Shown here: piece by piece, positions 32,328 through 40,601 of the stretch
Position numbering within the stretch: the stretch's first letter is position 1
Layout: each line of letters opens with the position of its first letter
From: Deltaproteobacteria bacterium RIFCSPLOWO2_12_FULL_60_19
Lineage (GTDB): Bacteria > Desulfobacterota > Binatia > UBA9968
Direction of reading: 5' to 3'
NCBI GenBank assembly: GCA_001798595.1
Contig: MGSS01000118.1
Coordinates: 1-47,964, forward strand
DNA length: 47,964 nucleotides
Notes under the pieces: model-generated
The model's input: the letters and a program-made list of their open reading frames with translations, nothing else
Told to the model about the DNA's origin: nothing
Databases searched by the model: none
Translations under genes and position numbers: made by a program

Positions 32328-32700
32328 GGGCTAAAGTAGATCGGTAAGCCGGGTTCTGTAGTGGCTTCTAGAAGAAACCACAGCGATCATTCATCTAGCC
32401 CTGTGATTGCTCACAGGGTCCAGCGACCATACCCGAGGGCTATGGGCGGACCACCCAACCCTCCTATTTGGTCTTGCTCCGGGCGGGGTTTGCCAAGCGT
32501 CCGCCATCACTGGCGGACCGGTGAGCTCTTACCTCGCCTTTTCACCCTTACCCACCGCCGAAGGCGGAGGGCGGTATGTTTTCTGTGGTACTTTCCCCCG
32601 ATCGCTCGGGGCCGCCGTTAGCGGCCGCCCTGTCCTATGGAGTCCGGACTTTCCTCTTTCCGCCGGAGGCGGAAGGCGATCGCTTGATCTACTTTAGCCC
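32328..32700 (-). ncRNA. rnpB: RNase P RNA, bacterial type A
   Basis: Catalytic RNA that trims the 5' leader of tRNA precursors. The ends GGGCTAAAGTAGATC (from 32700) and GATCTACTTTAGCCC (to 32328) pair perfectly over 15 bases as an extended P1. Near the 5' end is GAGGAAAGTCCGGACTCC, the universal P4 strand region; near the 3' end ACAGAACCCGGCTTA, the matching conserved segment. About 373 nt. Twelve nt after the RNase HI-like gene and upstream of mraZ on the same strand. Confidence 0.96.
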
Positions 32701-32712
32701 GACGGCTCTCAA

Positions 32713-33150
32713 CTAACCCTGAAACGCTTTTTGTTGGGACTCGTCGATCGCGCGGTTCGCCAGCTCGTCGGCGACGCGGTTGTGTTCGCGCCGCACATGA
32801 ATGATATGACATGTCTCAAGCCGGCGCAACAGCGCCGTAGCTTTTTGAAAAAGCGGAATCAGCTTTTCGTGCTTCACCCGGTAGACGCCGTTCAACTGGC
32901 GCACCATTAACTCCGAATCGCTCTCCACCCGCAGCCGTTTGACCCCCAAACGAAGAGCCTCCTCAAGCCCCATGATGAGGCCCCGGTATTCCGCGACATT
33001 GTTGGTCGCGCGCCCCAGATAGCGGAAAAGCTCCCGGACCACCCGGCCGCCGGGGTCATAAATGACAGCGCCGCAGCCGGCCTCCCCCGGATTGCCTCGC
33101 GACGCCCCATCCACTTGCAGCAGCCATTCCTCCTGGGGACTTGCCGCCAT
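32713..33150 (-). CDS. Ribonuclease HI family protein
   Basis: Hydrolyses RNA in RNA-DNA hybrids. 145 residues with the four carboxylates in place: Asp14 (LQVDGASRGNPG), Glu54 (NNVAEYRG), Asp78 (VESDSELM) and Asp128 (NRVADELAN). It belongs to the short bacterial/archaeal-type RNase HI subgroup related to the RNase H domains beside reverse transcriptases, not the E. coli RnhA subgroup. Starts 6 nt after the zinc-ribbon gene and ends 12 nt before rnpB. Confidence 0.92.
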   Translation of the reverse strand: MAASPQEEWLLQVDGASRGNPGEAGCGAVIYDPGGRVVRELFRYLGRATNNVAEYRGLIMGLEEALRLGVKRLRVESDSELMVRQLNGVYRVKHEKLIPLFQKATALLRRLETCHIIHVRREHNRVADELANRAIDESQQKAFQG

Positions 33151-33156
33151 AGGGCC

Positions 33157-33894
33157 CTAAATGTACTTGTCGTGCTTGTCTTCCGCAACCGCGGGCTTGG
33201 AGTAGAGAATGCGGTGGCAGCTCGGGCAGAGATGCAGCGTTTCGCTTTTCATGATCTCGTTGGAAAGTTGCGGCGGGATATTCATGAAGCAGCCTTGACA
33301 GATGCCCCCGGCGACCGCGACTACGGCCATGCCGCCCCGACGGGCGAAGATCAACTCATAGCGGGCGATCAAGTCGCCGTTGATTTGCCGGGCGATGGTG
33401 TGGCGTCCCGAAGAGGCCTCGCTGACCGCTCGCTCGATCTCGGCGACCTGCGTCTCGATCTCGCGTTTTTTCTCATTCCAGGCGGTCTCAAGCCCGCTCA
33501 ATTCTTCCTCTTTCTGCTTTAGCGCCGCCGTGCGGGTCTCAAGATCTTCGAGGATCGCGATCACCTCGGTTTCGATCTGCGCGTTAGCCTGCTTGATTTG
33601 GTCGACTTCGTACTGCAGGGCCTGGAGTTCCCGGATATTTTTGATGCGGTTCATCCGCATCCGCTTGTCGGTCGCCTTGCGCCCCTCTTCCTGGAGGAGC
33701 TGCTCTTTTCCCTGCCTCAGCTTGTCTCTCTCGCTCCAGGCGCTCGTCAGTTGAGCGACCTCAAGCTTTATTCCCCGGATCTGTTCTTCGCCCTTGCGGA
33801 ACTCTTCCAGCAGCACGCCCCTGGTGTTGTTCTTTTCCTTGATCTCGCGGTCCACGTTCTGCAACGCGGCCAATATCTCTATCTGCGCGCGCAA
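33157..33894 (-). CDS. Coiled-coil protein with C4 zinc ribbon (DUF164)
   Basis: COG1579 family; precise role unknown, probably nucleic-acid binding. A long coiled coil runs from about residue 10 to 170, rich in Glu, Lys, Gln and Leu. A zinc ribbon follows with CQGC and CPSC. I start it at TTG 33894 (245 residues): GGAGG lies 7 nt before it. The open frame from ATG 33930 begins inside a terminator-like hairpin. Commonly found next to RNase H-like genes and rnpB. Confidence 0.88.
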   Translation of the reverse strand: MRAQIEILAALQNVDREIKEKNNTRGVLLEEFRKGEEQIRGIKLEVAQLTSAWSERDKLRQGKEQLLQEEGRKATDKRMRMNRIKNIRELQALQYEVDQIKQANAQIETEVIAILEDLETRTAALKQKEEELSGLETAWNEKKREIETQVAEIERAVSEASSGRHTIARQINGDLIARYELIFARRGGMAVVAVAGGICQGCFMNIPPQLSNEIMKSETLHLCPSCHRILYSKPAVAEDKHDKYI

Positions 33895-33914
33895 GTCCCA
33901 ACCTCCGCCGGCAT

Positions 33915-33953
33915 AAAAAAAGAGATGCACCCGTGTGGGTGCATCTCTTTTTT
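33915..33953. terminator. Bidirectional terminator-like hairpin
   Basis: A perfect 12-bp stem AGAGATGCACCC / GGGTGCATCTCT (33921-33948) with loop GTGT, T-run on one side and A-run on the other. In the minus direction it ends about 12 nt before GGAGG of the zinc-ribbon gene, so it may work as a leader terminator. Confidence 0.85.
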
Positions 33954-34179
33954 ACAGGCCGACCATGCCTGGTTAAAATCTTTTCCAGCTGTAATTTTCA
34001 CTCCACTCCGACGCTCCTCATCGCTCTGTTTACTTATATGGATTTGCCCCCGAAGTCAAAGCCCGCCGGCAAAAACCGGCCCTGCGCGTGGCGGCCGCCT
34101 GGTGTCGCAAAGCGGCTTGACAAGCGCGCCTCGGAGTGGGATGGAATACGGATAGATAAAAATCATCGCTGGAGGAACC

Positions 34180-35097
34180 ATGGATAAGATCAAATTCCCC
34201 TATCGCTCCGACGGCCACCTGGCTTATCTGCACGTCGTTCACGAAGCTGGATGCTGGGAGAAGCACGGCCTCAACGTCGATTACGACTTTTTCATCAGCG
34301 CGGACGACGCCCATAAAAGCGTTGCCAACGGAGAAGTCGAGTTCGTCAGCGGCAACCATCTCTCGCCCTATGCGGCGCGCCTCAAAGGAGATCCCTGGGT
34401 CTACGTCGGCCAGACGCTCAACCTCAACTACCACCGCCTCGTCGTCCAGCCCGCCTCCGGCATCAATAAGATCGCCGACCTCAAAGGCAAGATCGTCGCC
34501 CACAAGGGACAACATCCGGGGCTCAACAACTGGCTGTTTCTCAGGGACAACGGCCTCGACTTAGATCGCGGCGACGTCGCGATGAAGAAATGGCGCCAGG
34601 AGGGCAAGGCGTCGTGGGAGGGTGTCAAGGTCGGCGAGTTCGACGCGGCTCTGGTCACTCCGCCGGACAATATCTTTGCCAGGCGAGCCGGCTTGAAGGT
34701 CATCGAGATTCCCTTCCAGCCGATGATCTGGTTCACCACGATCTCCACCAGCTCGCACTTTGCCCAGAAGCATCCGGATATCGTGGAGCGGGTGTTGAAA
34801 GCGATCAGCGAGGGAACCCACTTCTTTAAGACGCAGAAGGCCAAGACCACCGCCATTCTGGAAAAGAAATACGCGTCGGAGGGCTGGGACCGCGAGGTCG
34901 TGGAACACATGTACCAAGAGCTGTCGGCGGTCTTGGAGAAAAAGCCCTATCCCGCGCTGCCGGCGATCCACAATGTCTTTGAGCTCGCGAAACGGCAGCA
35001 TCCGGAGGCGGCGCAAGTCAATCCGCTATCCCTGTGGGACATGCACTATTTGCGGCAGGTAGACGACAGCGGTTTTATCGACAAGCTCTACGCGTAA
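34180..35097 (+). CDS. NMT1/THI5-like ABC substrate-binding protein, no signal peptide
   Basis: 305 residues of the type 2 periplasmic-binding fold used by nitrate, sulfonate, taurine and pyrimidine-precursor binding proteins. It begins IKFPYRSDGHLAYLHVVHEA and shows CWEKHGLNVDYDFF, VANGEVEFVSGNHLSPY and INKIADLKGKIVAHKGQHPG. No export signal is visible, although such proteins normally act outside the inner membrane. ATG 34180 has GGAGG 5 nt upstream. No permease or ATPase nearby. Ligand unknown. Confidence 0.8.
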   Translation: MDKIKFPYRSDGHLAYLHVVHEAGCWEKHGLNVDYDFFISADDAHKSVANGEVEFVSGNHLSPYAARLKGDPWVYVGQTLNLNYHRLVVQPASGINKIADLKGKIVAHKGQHPGLNNWLFLRDNGLDLDRGDVAMKKWRQEGKASWEGVKVGEFDAALVTPPDNIFARRAGLKVIEIPFQPMIWFTTISTSSHFAQKHPDIVERVLKAISEGTHFFKTQKAKTTAILEKKYASEGWDREVVEHMYQELSAVLEKKPYPALPAIHNVFELAKRQHPEAAQVNPLSLWDMHYLRQVDDSGFIDKLYA

Positions 35098-35123
35098 CGC
35101 CACTGAGGCGCGGCTTACCTGAT

Positions 35124-36302
35124 TCAATAGACCGGGCGAGAGGGCTGATCGCGCAGCCGGCCTTGAGAGCCGCCGGCTGCGCGTTGGATGTCACTCAGCC
35201 ACGCGCTCAGTTCGGCGAGGCGCGCGCCGTTTCTTTCGCTGAGATCGTACCAGCGGACTCCGTCCTGGTAATCCGCCAGGATCTGTCTTAACGGCGACCG
35301 TCCCAGGTGGGATACCCCGCGGAGCGCCGCATACTCGCCATACCCCAGACGAAGCTGCTGCCTTTCCTGGACAACAGACCTCATATCGGTGCGTAAGTTG
35401 TAACTGATCGCTTCCGCCACAGCCCTTTCTCCACGTTGATCGGCCGCGAGACGGTTGATGCCTTGAATCTTTTTGAGCAACTCCCGCTCCGTCTTCGCGG
35501 TCGGCGAGTCCAATTGCTGGGCTGAGGGAAGCGTCTCGATCTCCCGCTCCGCCGGGCGGTAATAGTTCAGCGCCTCCGCCATATAACCGCGCAGCTGCTG
35601 AATGCGCGTGTCGGAGCCGGGATGCGTGGAGAGAAATTCCGGCGGCGCGCCCTTCTCTTTGCGCCCCATCCGCTCCCACAGCGGAATCGCGGCCCTGGGA
35701 TCGTAGCCCGCCTTCGCCATCAGGATAAGGCCGACGCGATCCGCTTCCGATTCCTGCGACCGGCTGAACGGCAACATCCAACCGACCGAAGCGCTCAAGC
35801 CGAGAACTTGCAGCGCCGCGGGGTTCACCTTGCCGGAAGCCTGCGCCAGCGCCATGCCGGCCCCCACCAACTGGGCCTGGCTCATTCGTTCGGCGGGGTG
35901 GCGCAGCAAAGCATGCGCGACCTCGTGGCCGATCACGACGGCCAATCCGGCCTCATCGCGCGCCACGGGGAAGATACCCGTGTAGACGGCGACCTTTCCT
36001 CCGGGGAGGCAGAACGCGTTGACCATCTCCGGGTCGTTGATCACGCGAAATTCCCAGCGGTAATCGAGCTTGTCGGCGGCCCGGGCGATTCTGTCTCCGA
36101 CCTTGCGCACGATGCGCAGCGCTTCGCGGTCGTCCGACAACACATTCTGGCGGAGGATTTCCCGGTAGGCGTCCTGCCCCAGCCCGACCTCCTGCCCTTC
36201 GGAAACCAGCATCAGCTGGCTCCGGCCGGTGTAGGGCGCGGCGGCGCAGCCGTAGAAAAAGAGAGGCAGGAGCGCCAAGGCCGTCCAGCGGTGTTTTTTC
36301 AT
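35124..36302 (-). CDS. M48 family metalloprotease, predicted lipoprotein
   Basis: Zinc endopeptidase of the BepA/YfgC type, a periplasmic protease for outer-membrane protein quality control. From ATG 36302 it has 392 residues. The lipoprotein signal LALLPLFFYGCAAAP has a lipidated Cys. Zinc site HEVAH at 126-130, third ligand in SEADRVGLILMAKAGYDP. The segment EFLSTHPGSDTRIQQLRGYM is typical. After the protease domain a helical part with repeats like LRTDMRS. The open frame starts 13 codons earlier. Confidence 0.92.
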   Translation of the reverse strand: MKKHRWTALALLPLFFYGCAAAPYTGRSQLMLVSEGQEVGLGQDAYREILRQNVLSDDREALRIVRKVGDRIARAADKLDYRWEFRVINDPEMVNAFCLPGGKVAVYTGIFPVARDEAGLAVVIGHEVAHALLRHPAERMSQAQLVGAGMALAQASGKVNPAALQVLGLSASVGWMLPFSRSQESEADRVGLILMAKAGYDPRAAIPLWERMGRKEKGAPPEFLSTHPGSDTRIQQLRGYMAEALNYYRPAEREIETLPSAQQLDSPTAKTERELLKKIQGINRLAADQRGERAVAEAISYNLRTDMRSVVQERQQLRLGYGEYAALRGVSHLGRSPLRQILADYQDGVRWYDLSERNGARLAELSAWLSDIQRAAGGSQGRLRDQPSRPVY

Positions 36303-36584
36303 GACAGCGCTAATTCTAATGCTTTCATCCCGCGTTGGCAATAATGCGGCCCTTGGCCCTTGGCCTGGATTCAGGCCTCAGGGCGTGAGTATTCGGGCCC
36401 TTCGGCGTCGTAAGAGAGACGGCGCCCGGTCGGAGAGCCCGCGCATCCGATACTGCCGGTGGGAATAAGCAGCTACCCATTGCGCGGGCTCGGAGAGCGG
36501 GTGGCGGCTCTCTCCGTCATTGCGGTCGGCGGGACAGAGGCGGCCAAATTGAATTTCTCCGGCAGGAGGGATACAGGTGGCTTT

Positions 36585-37499
36585 ATGGACATTCTTCGCA
36601 CTACGGGCTACCACAAACGGCCGCCTCATATCGTCGCCGAGCACAAGAGCTTCTTCGCCAAAGAGGGGTTGGAAGTCCGGTTCGATGTGGCGACCTACGC
36701 GCCCGACCACAACCAGGGGATGGCCGAGGGGCGGTGGGATTTGACGCTCAGCAGCGCCGACACGATGATCGCGCGCACGACGACCGACGGCGTCGATTAT
36801 CTCCTCTTCATGCAGGCGGAAGAGGGATTGAACGCGAGCCTCATCGGCCGGCCCGGCATCGGGTCGCTGGACGATTTGCGCGGAAAGCTGCTCGCCGGCG
36901 ACCCCGGCGACTCCAATCTCGACCTCATTCGGATGAAGATCCTCCGCACGCACCAAATCCGAGAGAATGACTACCGTGTGGAGATCATCGGCGCTTCGCC
37001 TCAGCGGCTCGAGGCTTTTCTCCAGAGGCGCGTGGCCGCGGCGATGCTGACGCCGCCTTCGACGCAAAAAGCCCTAGCCGCTGGCGGCGTGCTCCTGGCC
37101 AAGGCGGAAGATTACGTGCCGAACTGGCCTTTGACCTGCGGCTGGGCGCTGCACTCCTGGCTCGAAGGCCGCCGTAACGTCGTGGTCCGTTTTATCCGCG
37201 CCTGGGTGTCGGCAACGGATTGGCTGCTCCAGCCGGAGAACCGCGCGGAGACGATTCGACTGATTGTGGAGAAGGAACGGCTTGACGTGCCGCGAGCGGA
37301 AGAGGCCTACGCCAGGGTGGTTCCGAAGGCGCGGATAAACCCCCAGGCGTTCCGCAGCGTATTGGAGCTGAGAATCGAAATGGGAGTTTACAAGCCACCG
37401 TTCAGCTCCGCGGAGCGTTTTTACGACGCGAATTATTGGTGCGAAGCGACCGGGCTGCCGCCGCCAGCGCCTGCCGGTATGCCCAGGCAACGAGGATAG
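36585..37499 (+). CDS. NMT1/THI5-like ABC substrate-binding protein
   Basis: Type 2 binding fold. From ATG 36585 it has 304 residues: ILRTTGYHKRPPHIVAEHKS, FFAKEGLEVRFDVATY, LTLSSADTMIARTTTDGVDY, IGSLDDLRGKLLAGDPGDSN. AGGTGG lies 4 nt before the ATG. The frame is open back to 36459; the added 42 residues include LSVIAVGGTEAAKL but no convincing signal peptide. Like the gene at 34180 it lacks export signal and transporter partners. Ligand unknown. Converges on the GlcD-like gene across a hairpin element. Confidence 0.78.
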   Translation: MDILRTTGYHKRPPHIVAEHKSFFAKEGLEVRFDVATYAPDHNQGMAEGRWDLTLSSADTMIARTTTDGVDYLLFMQAEEGLNASLIGRPGIGSLDDLRGKLLAGDPGDSNLDLIRMKILRTHQIRENDYRVEIIGASPQRLEAFLQRRVAAAMLTPPSTQKALAAGGVLLAKAEDYVPNWPLTCGWALHSWLEGRRNVVVRFIRAWVSATDWLLQPENRAETIRLIVEKERLDVPRAEEAYARVVPKARINPQAFRSVLELRIEMGVYKPPFSSAERFYDANYWCEATGLPPPAPAGMPRQRG

Positions 37500-37555
37500 T
37501 ACGCGATTACTCCGGTCATGTACGTGGCTGCAGGAAGGTTGCGCCCGATCATTAT

Positions 37556-37695
37556 CGGCCTGCGCGGGGGTCTCTCGAAGGGCCTATGCGTGGGACGCGA
37601 CGTGCCAATCGTACCTGCTGGCTACTCTCATCTCGTAGGAGCAGCGCAACCACGACGTATCGCATCGGCCCGTAGAGAGATTCCTGCGCGGGCCG
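37556..37695. repeat. Long-hairpin element, copy B
   Basis: The outer stem (37556-37576 with 37675-37695) pairs over 21 positions with a few G-U pairs. The inner stem GGGCCTATGC (37580-37589) pairs with GCATCGGCCC (37662-37671) apart from one mismatch. Shared inner words with copy A: GTGGGACG, CAGCG.AAC.ACGA.GTATC. Convergent gap. Confidence 0.8.
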
Positions 37696-37714
37696 ACGGC
37701 CGTTGTCAGTGGGC

Positions 37715-39100
37715 TCAGATTCCCATCTTCCCAGGGTTCATGATGTTGTTCGGATCTAGCGCCCGCTTGATCCGGCGCATCACTTCCAACCCGTAGCCGT
37801 GCTCTTCGGCCATCAGCGGCGCGAGCTTGACGCCGACGCCGTGCGTGTACTCCATAGAACCGCCCATTTTCTGAACTAGTCGCAGCAACTCGTAGACTGC
37901 TTCTTCCAGCGCCAGTTGGGCATCGCGGTTGCCGCCATCTTCCGCCCCGAGGCGCATTGAGAACAGCTCCGGCTGGAGCCACAGGCCGCTCTCCTGAAGA
38001 TGGACTCCGTGTCTCTCGACGATCTCCATCGCCGCCGTTCTAAACGGCAGGACCTTCGATCCGGGCAACGCGACGTGAATCCAATCGCGATAAACGCCGT
38101 CTCTGCCCCGCTCTCTTCTCTGGCGGCGATTCTGCATGAAGCGCCGCGCGATCACGTGGCGGGTCCGCCAGAACTCCTCCGCCTGCTCCTGCGGCAGTCT
38201 TCTCCCGCCGCCCTGTTCGCAGATCGGCAACGCCAGTCTCTCCTCCGCCTCGACGATCTCTTTATTCCCCTCGAAGCCCAGATAGAGCACTGCGCCGCCG
38301 TGGTGTTTTTCGTCATCGTCGCCGAAATCCACCACAGCCGGTGTTAAGCCTCGCGCAAAGATTTTCTGAATGGCGGCGTACCCCTGTTCGAAAGATTCGA
38401 AGGCGAGCGCACTCAGAGCGCGCTTTTCCGGCTTGGGAAAGATTCTGACCGTGGCTTCGGTGATGATACCGAAACAACCTTCGCCGCCGATCAGCAGAGC
38501 ATTGAGATCGATGCCCGCGGAATGCTTCCCCACCGGCCGGGTGTGAAGAATCTCGCCGTTCGGCAACACCGCGTCGAGGCCCAAAACCTGCTCTCCCATC
38601 GAGCCGTAGAGGCCGCCGCGATAGCCCATGCTGTTGGTCGAGATCGCGCCGCCGACCGTGGCCACGGGCAAAGTCCATGGATCGTGACCGAGGATGAAGC
38701 CGTTCTCGTTCAGCCTTTTTTCCACCGACTCAAGCACGCTCCCCGTCTCGACGCGCACAGAGCGAGCGGCGCCATCGACTTCGAGAATGCGATCCATCCT
38801 CCGAAGATCGACGACGATCCCGGGACGGATCGACAGCGCGCCGCCCATCAGTCCCGAGCCGCCGCCGTAGGGGATGATGGGCACTTTCTCTTCGTTGGCG
38901 AGGAGAACGATCTCGCGGACCTCGCCGGCAGAGCCGGGGAGAACCACGCAGAGAGGCAGGACCGTGGCTGGCTTTTTTTCGGGATGCAACCTGCCTTCGC
39001 TCAGCGCATCCCAGGATATCTCATCGAGACGCGACTCGTTGATAACGACATGTTCGCCGCCGACAATCTGAGAGAGTTTTTCGATTAGCGGTTCTCGCAT
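37715..39100 (-). CDS. FAD-binding oxidoreductase, GlcD/D-lactate dehydrogenase type
   Basis: Oxidises a 2-hydroxyacid with FAD; glycolate or D-lactate are likely, but the substrate is not certain. 461 residues. The PCMH FAD-binding domain shows IIPYGGGSGLMGGALSIRPG, VDLRRMDRILEVDG, TVGGAISTNSMGYRGGLYGS; the C-terminal cap ends MRRIKRALDPNNIMNPGKMG, the family signature. No glcE/glcF partner is adjacent, so it may act alone or with a distant iron-sulfur subunit. Confidence 0.9.
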   Translation of the reverse strand: MREPLIEKLSQIVGGEHVVINESRLDEISWDALSEGRLHPEKKPATVLPLCVVLPGSAGEVREIVLLANEEKVPIIPYGGGSGLMGGALSIRPGIVVDLRRMDRILEVDGAARSVRVETGSVLESVEKRLNENGFILGHDPWTLPVATVGGAISTNSMGYRGGLYGSMGEQVLGLDAVLPNGEILHTRPVGKHSAGIDLNALLIGGEGCFGIITEATVRIFPKPEKRALSALAFESFEQGYAAIQKIFARGLTPAVVDFGDDDEKHHGGAVLYLGFEGNKEIVEAEERLALPICEQGGGRRLPQEQAEEFWRTRHVIARRFMQNRRQRRERGRDGVYRDWIHVALPGSKVLPFRTAAMEIVERHGVHLQESGLWLQPELFSMRLGAEDGGNRDAQLALEEAVYELLRLVQKMGGSMEYTHGVGVKLAPLMAEEHGYGLEVMRRIKRALDPNNIMNPGKMGI

Positions 39101-39385
39101 CTGAGAAACCTCGACACCGGAGTGAAACTATAGCCCAAACGAAAGGCGGGAAAAAGCGCCGGGGCGCGTCCAACCATTCCGGCCATTTGCCGTGGTTGTG
39201 GCAGCGCGCCGGCGGCTCAAAGATACTGCTGGCTACGGCCTGCGGGGTGGGATATAGTCCATTTGCGCTTTGGGGCGGCGCATATCTTACCTACAGGGAA
39301 GGATCAACGCTTGAGTGGTGGAACAATTGTCGGTTGGTGGTTCTGTTATTTGGCTGTCCGTAACCGGTAATAAAAGGAGAAAGAT
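39101..39385. other. Intergenic region, 285 bp
   Basis: Divergent spacer between the FAD oxidase gene and the hypothetical gene at 39386. It holds the AGGAG ribosome site of the latter (39375-39379). I see no clear promoter pair, repeat or RNA. Confidence 0.5.
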
Positions 39386-39925
39386 GTGCATATCCTGTAT
39401 GTCGTCGCCGTTCCCATAGTGTTGGTGATCGTGGGGATGATATTGAATAGTATCCAAATCTCATTCGATCAACCTCAAAGCTCCTCGGAAGAGGATCCCG
39501 GTAAAAAATTAGAAGCCGAAAGGCGGGCCTACCGTAGTCTATTCGACACCCAGAGATCTCGATCCATGAAACGGCAGCAAAGGGTCGGCCAGTATGCCTG
39601 GCTGCTCCTGGCGGCGTTTGTCGGCTCCTCGGGATGGCTCTATTTGGACACAGTGAAGGCAACTACCGTATCCAAACAAGTTGCCGCGATTCAGACGTTG
39701 CCGGTGGAGGGAAGTAAAGATCGGGTTCTATCTCTCACGCTTATCGACGGCAGCAACGTTCAATACGTCATCAAGCCGGGCACGGTGGAGAAAACGGCCG
39801 GCGCCGCGAAAGAGGGACTCTCAAAGGAAGCTGTCCAAAACTGGCGCCTAACGAGCCTCGGAACCGCGTTAAGCATCGGGGATGCGGAATTGCCTCTCGG
39901 CATCGCTTTAAAGATTCCGAATTAA
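39386..39925 (+). CDS. Hypothetical membrane protein
   Basis: 179 residues from GTG 39386, with AGGAG 6 nt upstream. Helices at about 4-22 (LYVVAVPIVLVIVGMILNSI) and 68-88 (QYAWLLLAAFVGSSGWLYLD), separated by a charged cytoplasmic or periplasmic loop rich in Ser, Glu and Arg. The C-terminal half looks like a beta-rich soluble domain (VLSLTLIDGSNVQYVIKPGT). I do not recognise the family. The start overlaps an out-of-frame ATG at 39384. Confidence 0.65.
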   Translation: MHILYVVAVPIVLVIVGMILNSIQISFDQPQSSSEEDPGKKLEAERRAYRSLFDTQRSRSMKRQQRVGQYAWLLLAAFVGSSGWLYLDTVKATTVSKQVAAIQTLPVEGSKDRVLSLTLIDGSNVQYVIKPGTVEKTAGAAKEGLSKEAVQNWRLTSLGTALSIGDAELPLGIALKIPN

Positions 39926-40017
39926 AGAGCGATACCGGCGGGAGGAGCAGCCGCTTCGCGTCATCGTCCGGCTGAGTCGCGGATGAGAGTCTTCGGGAGC
40001 TCCGGGAAGAATCGTTG

Positions 40018-40197
40018 TCAGTAGATTTTGGGCTGCGGTCCGGGGCGGATCCCCGCGATGTCCGGGTCTTCGCCCATGGGCGGCTGCTCGTCTTTTGATT
40101 TTTCTTCTTTACGTTCCAGCCGGCGAGCCGCCTTCTGCTTTTGCTTCTCCTGGCGGGCCAGCTCCTTCTGGCGCTTCATGAATGTCTCGCGTCCCAT
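40018..40197 (-). CDS. Small basic conserved hypothetical protein
   Basis: 59 residues, beginning MGRETFMKRQKELARQEKQK and ending GIRPGPQPKIY. Highly charged, Lys/Arg/Glu-rich helix followed by an acidic-proline end (PPMGEDPDIAG). Proteins opening with MGRETF.KRQKE are recurrent in Deltaproteobacteria-like genomes, so it is probably real; function unknown. GAAGGGA lies 5 nt before ATG 40197. Confidence 0.7.
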   Translation of the reverse strand: MGRETFMKRQKELARQEKQKQKAARRLERKEEKSKDEQPPMGEDPDIAGIRPGPQPKIY

Positions 40198-40227
40198 AGG
40201 GTTCCCTTCTAAGCTCTGCGTTGCGTG

Positions 40228-40542
40228 TCAGGCGGCAGGCGCGATGCGAACTTTGGAGTCGGCGTATATGCGGACGGAATCCTCGGCCAGCCGATGGCCC
40301 TGCGCAATGAGCGTGAGGATGCTGCGGATGTTGCGGCTGACATTGTCGATGTCATTGGCGGGAAAACCGTCCTGCAGAAATCTCCCGATGAGCTTATCTT
40401 CTCCCAGGGTCACAATCTCGAGCGACTCGGGCTTGTCCTCTTTCAAGTAGTGCTCGGCCCCCCGAGGGCATTTGTCCAACTCCCCCTGCAACTTCGTGGA
40501 GATTTTTATCCCCACAAACAACCGTTTATCCAGATCGTTCAT
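40228..40542 (-). CDS. Hypothetical protein
   Basis: 104 residues. Starts MNDLDKRLFVGIKISTKLQG; contains SLEIVTLGEDKLIGRFLQDG and VSRNIRSILTLIAQGHRL. No signal, membrane segment or known motif that I recognise. GAGGTG lies 5 nt before ATG 40542, supporting translation. Same strand as the XRE gene upstream (59 nt away) and the small basic gene downstream. Confidence 0.65.
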   Translation of the reverse strand: MNDLDKRLFVGIKISTKLQGELDKCPRGAEHYLKEDKPESLEIVTLGEDKLIGRFLQDGFPANDIDNVSRNIRSILTLIAQGHRLAEDSVRIYADSKVRIAPAA

Positions 40543-40601
40543 GCCGGCACCTCGCTTGTCCGTCGTCTGTCCCGGTTCCGAACCGACCGGATACCGGCCC
40601 C

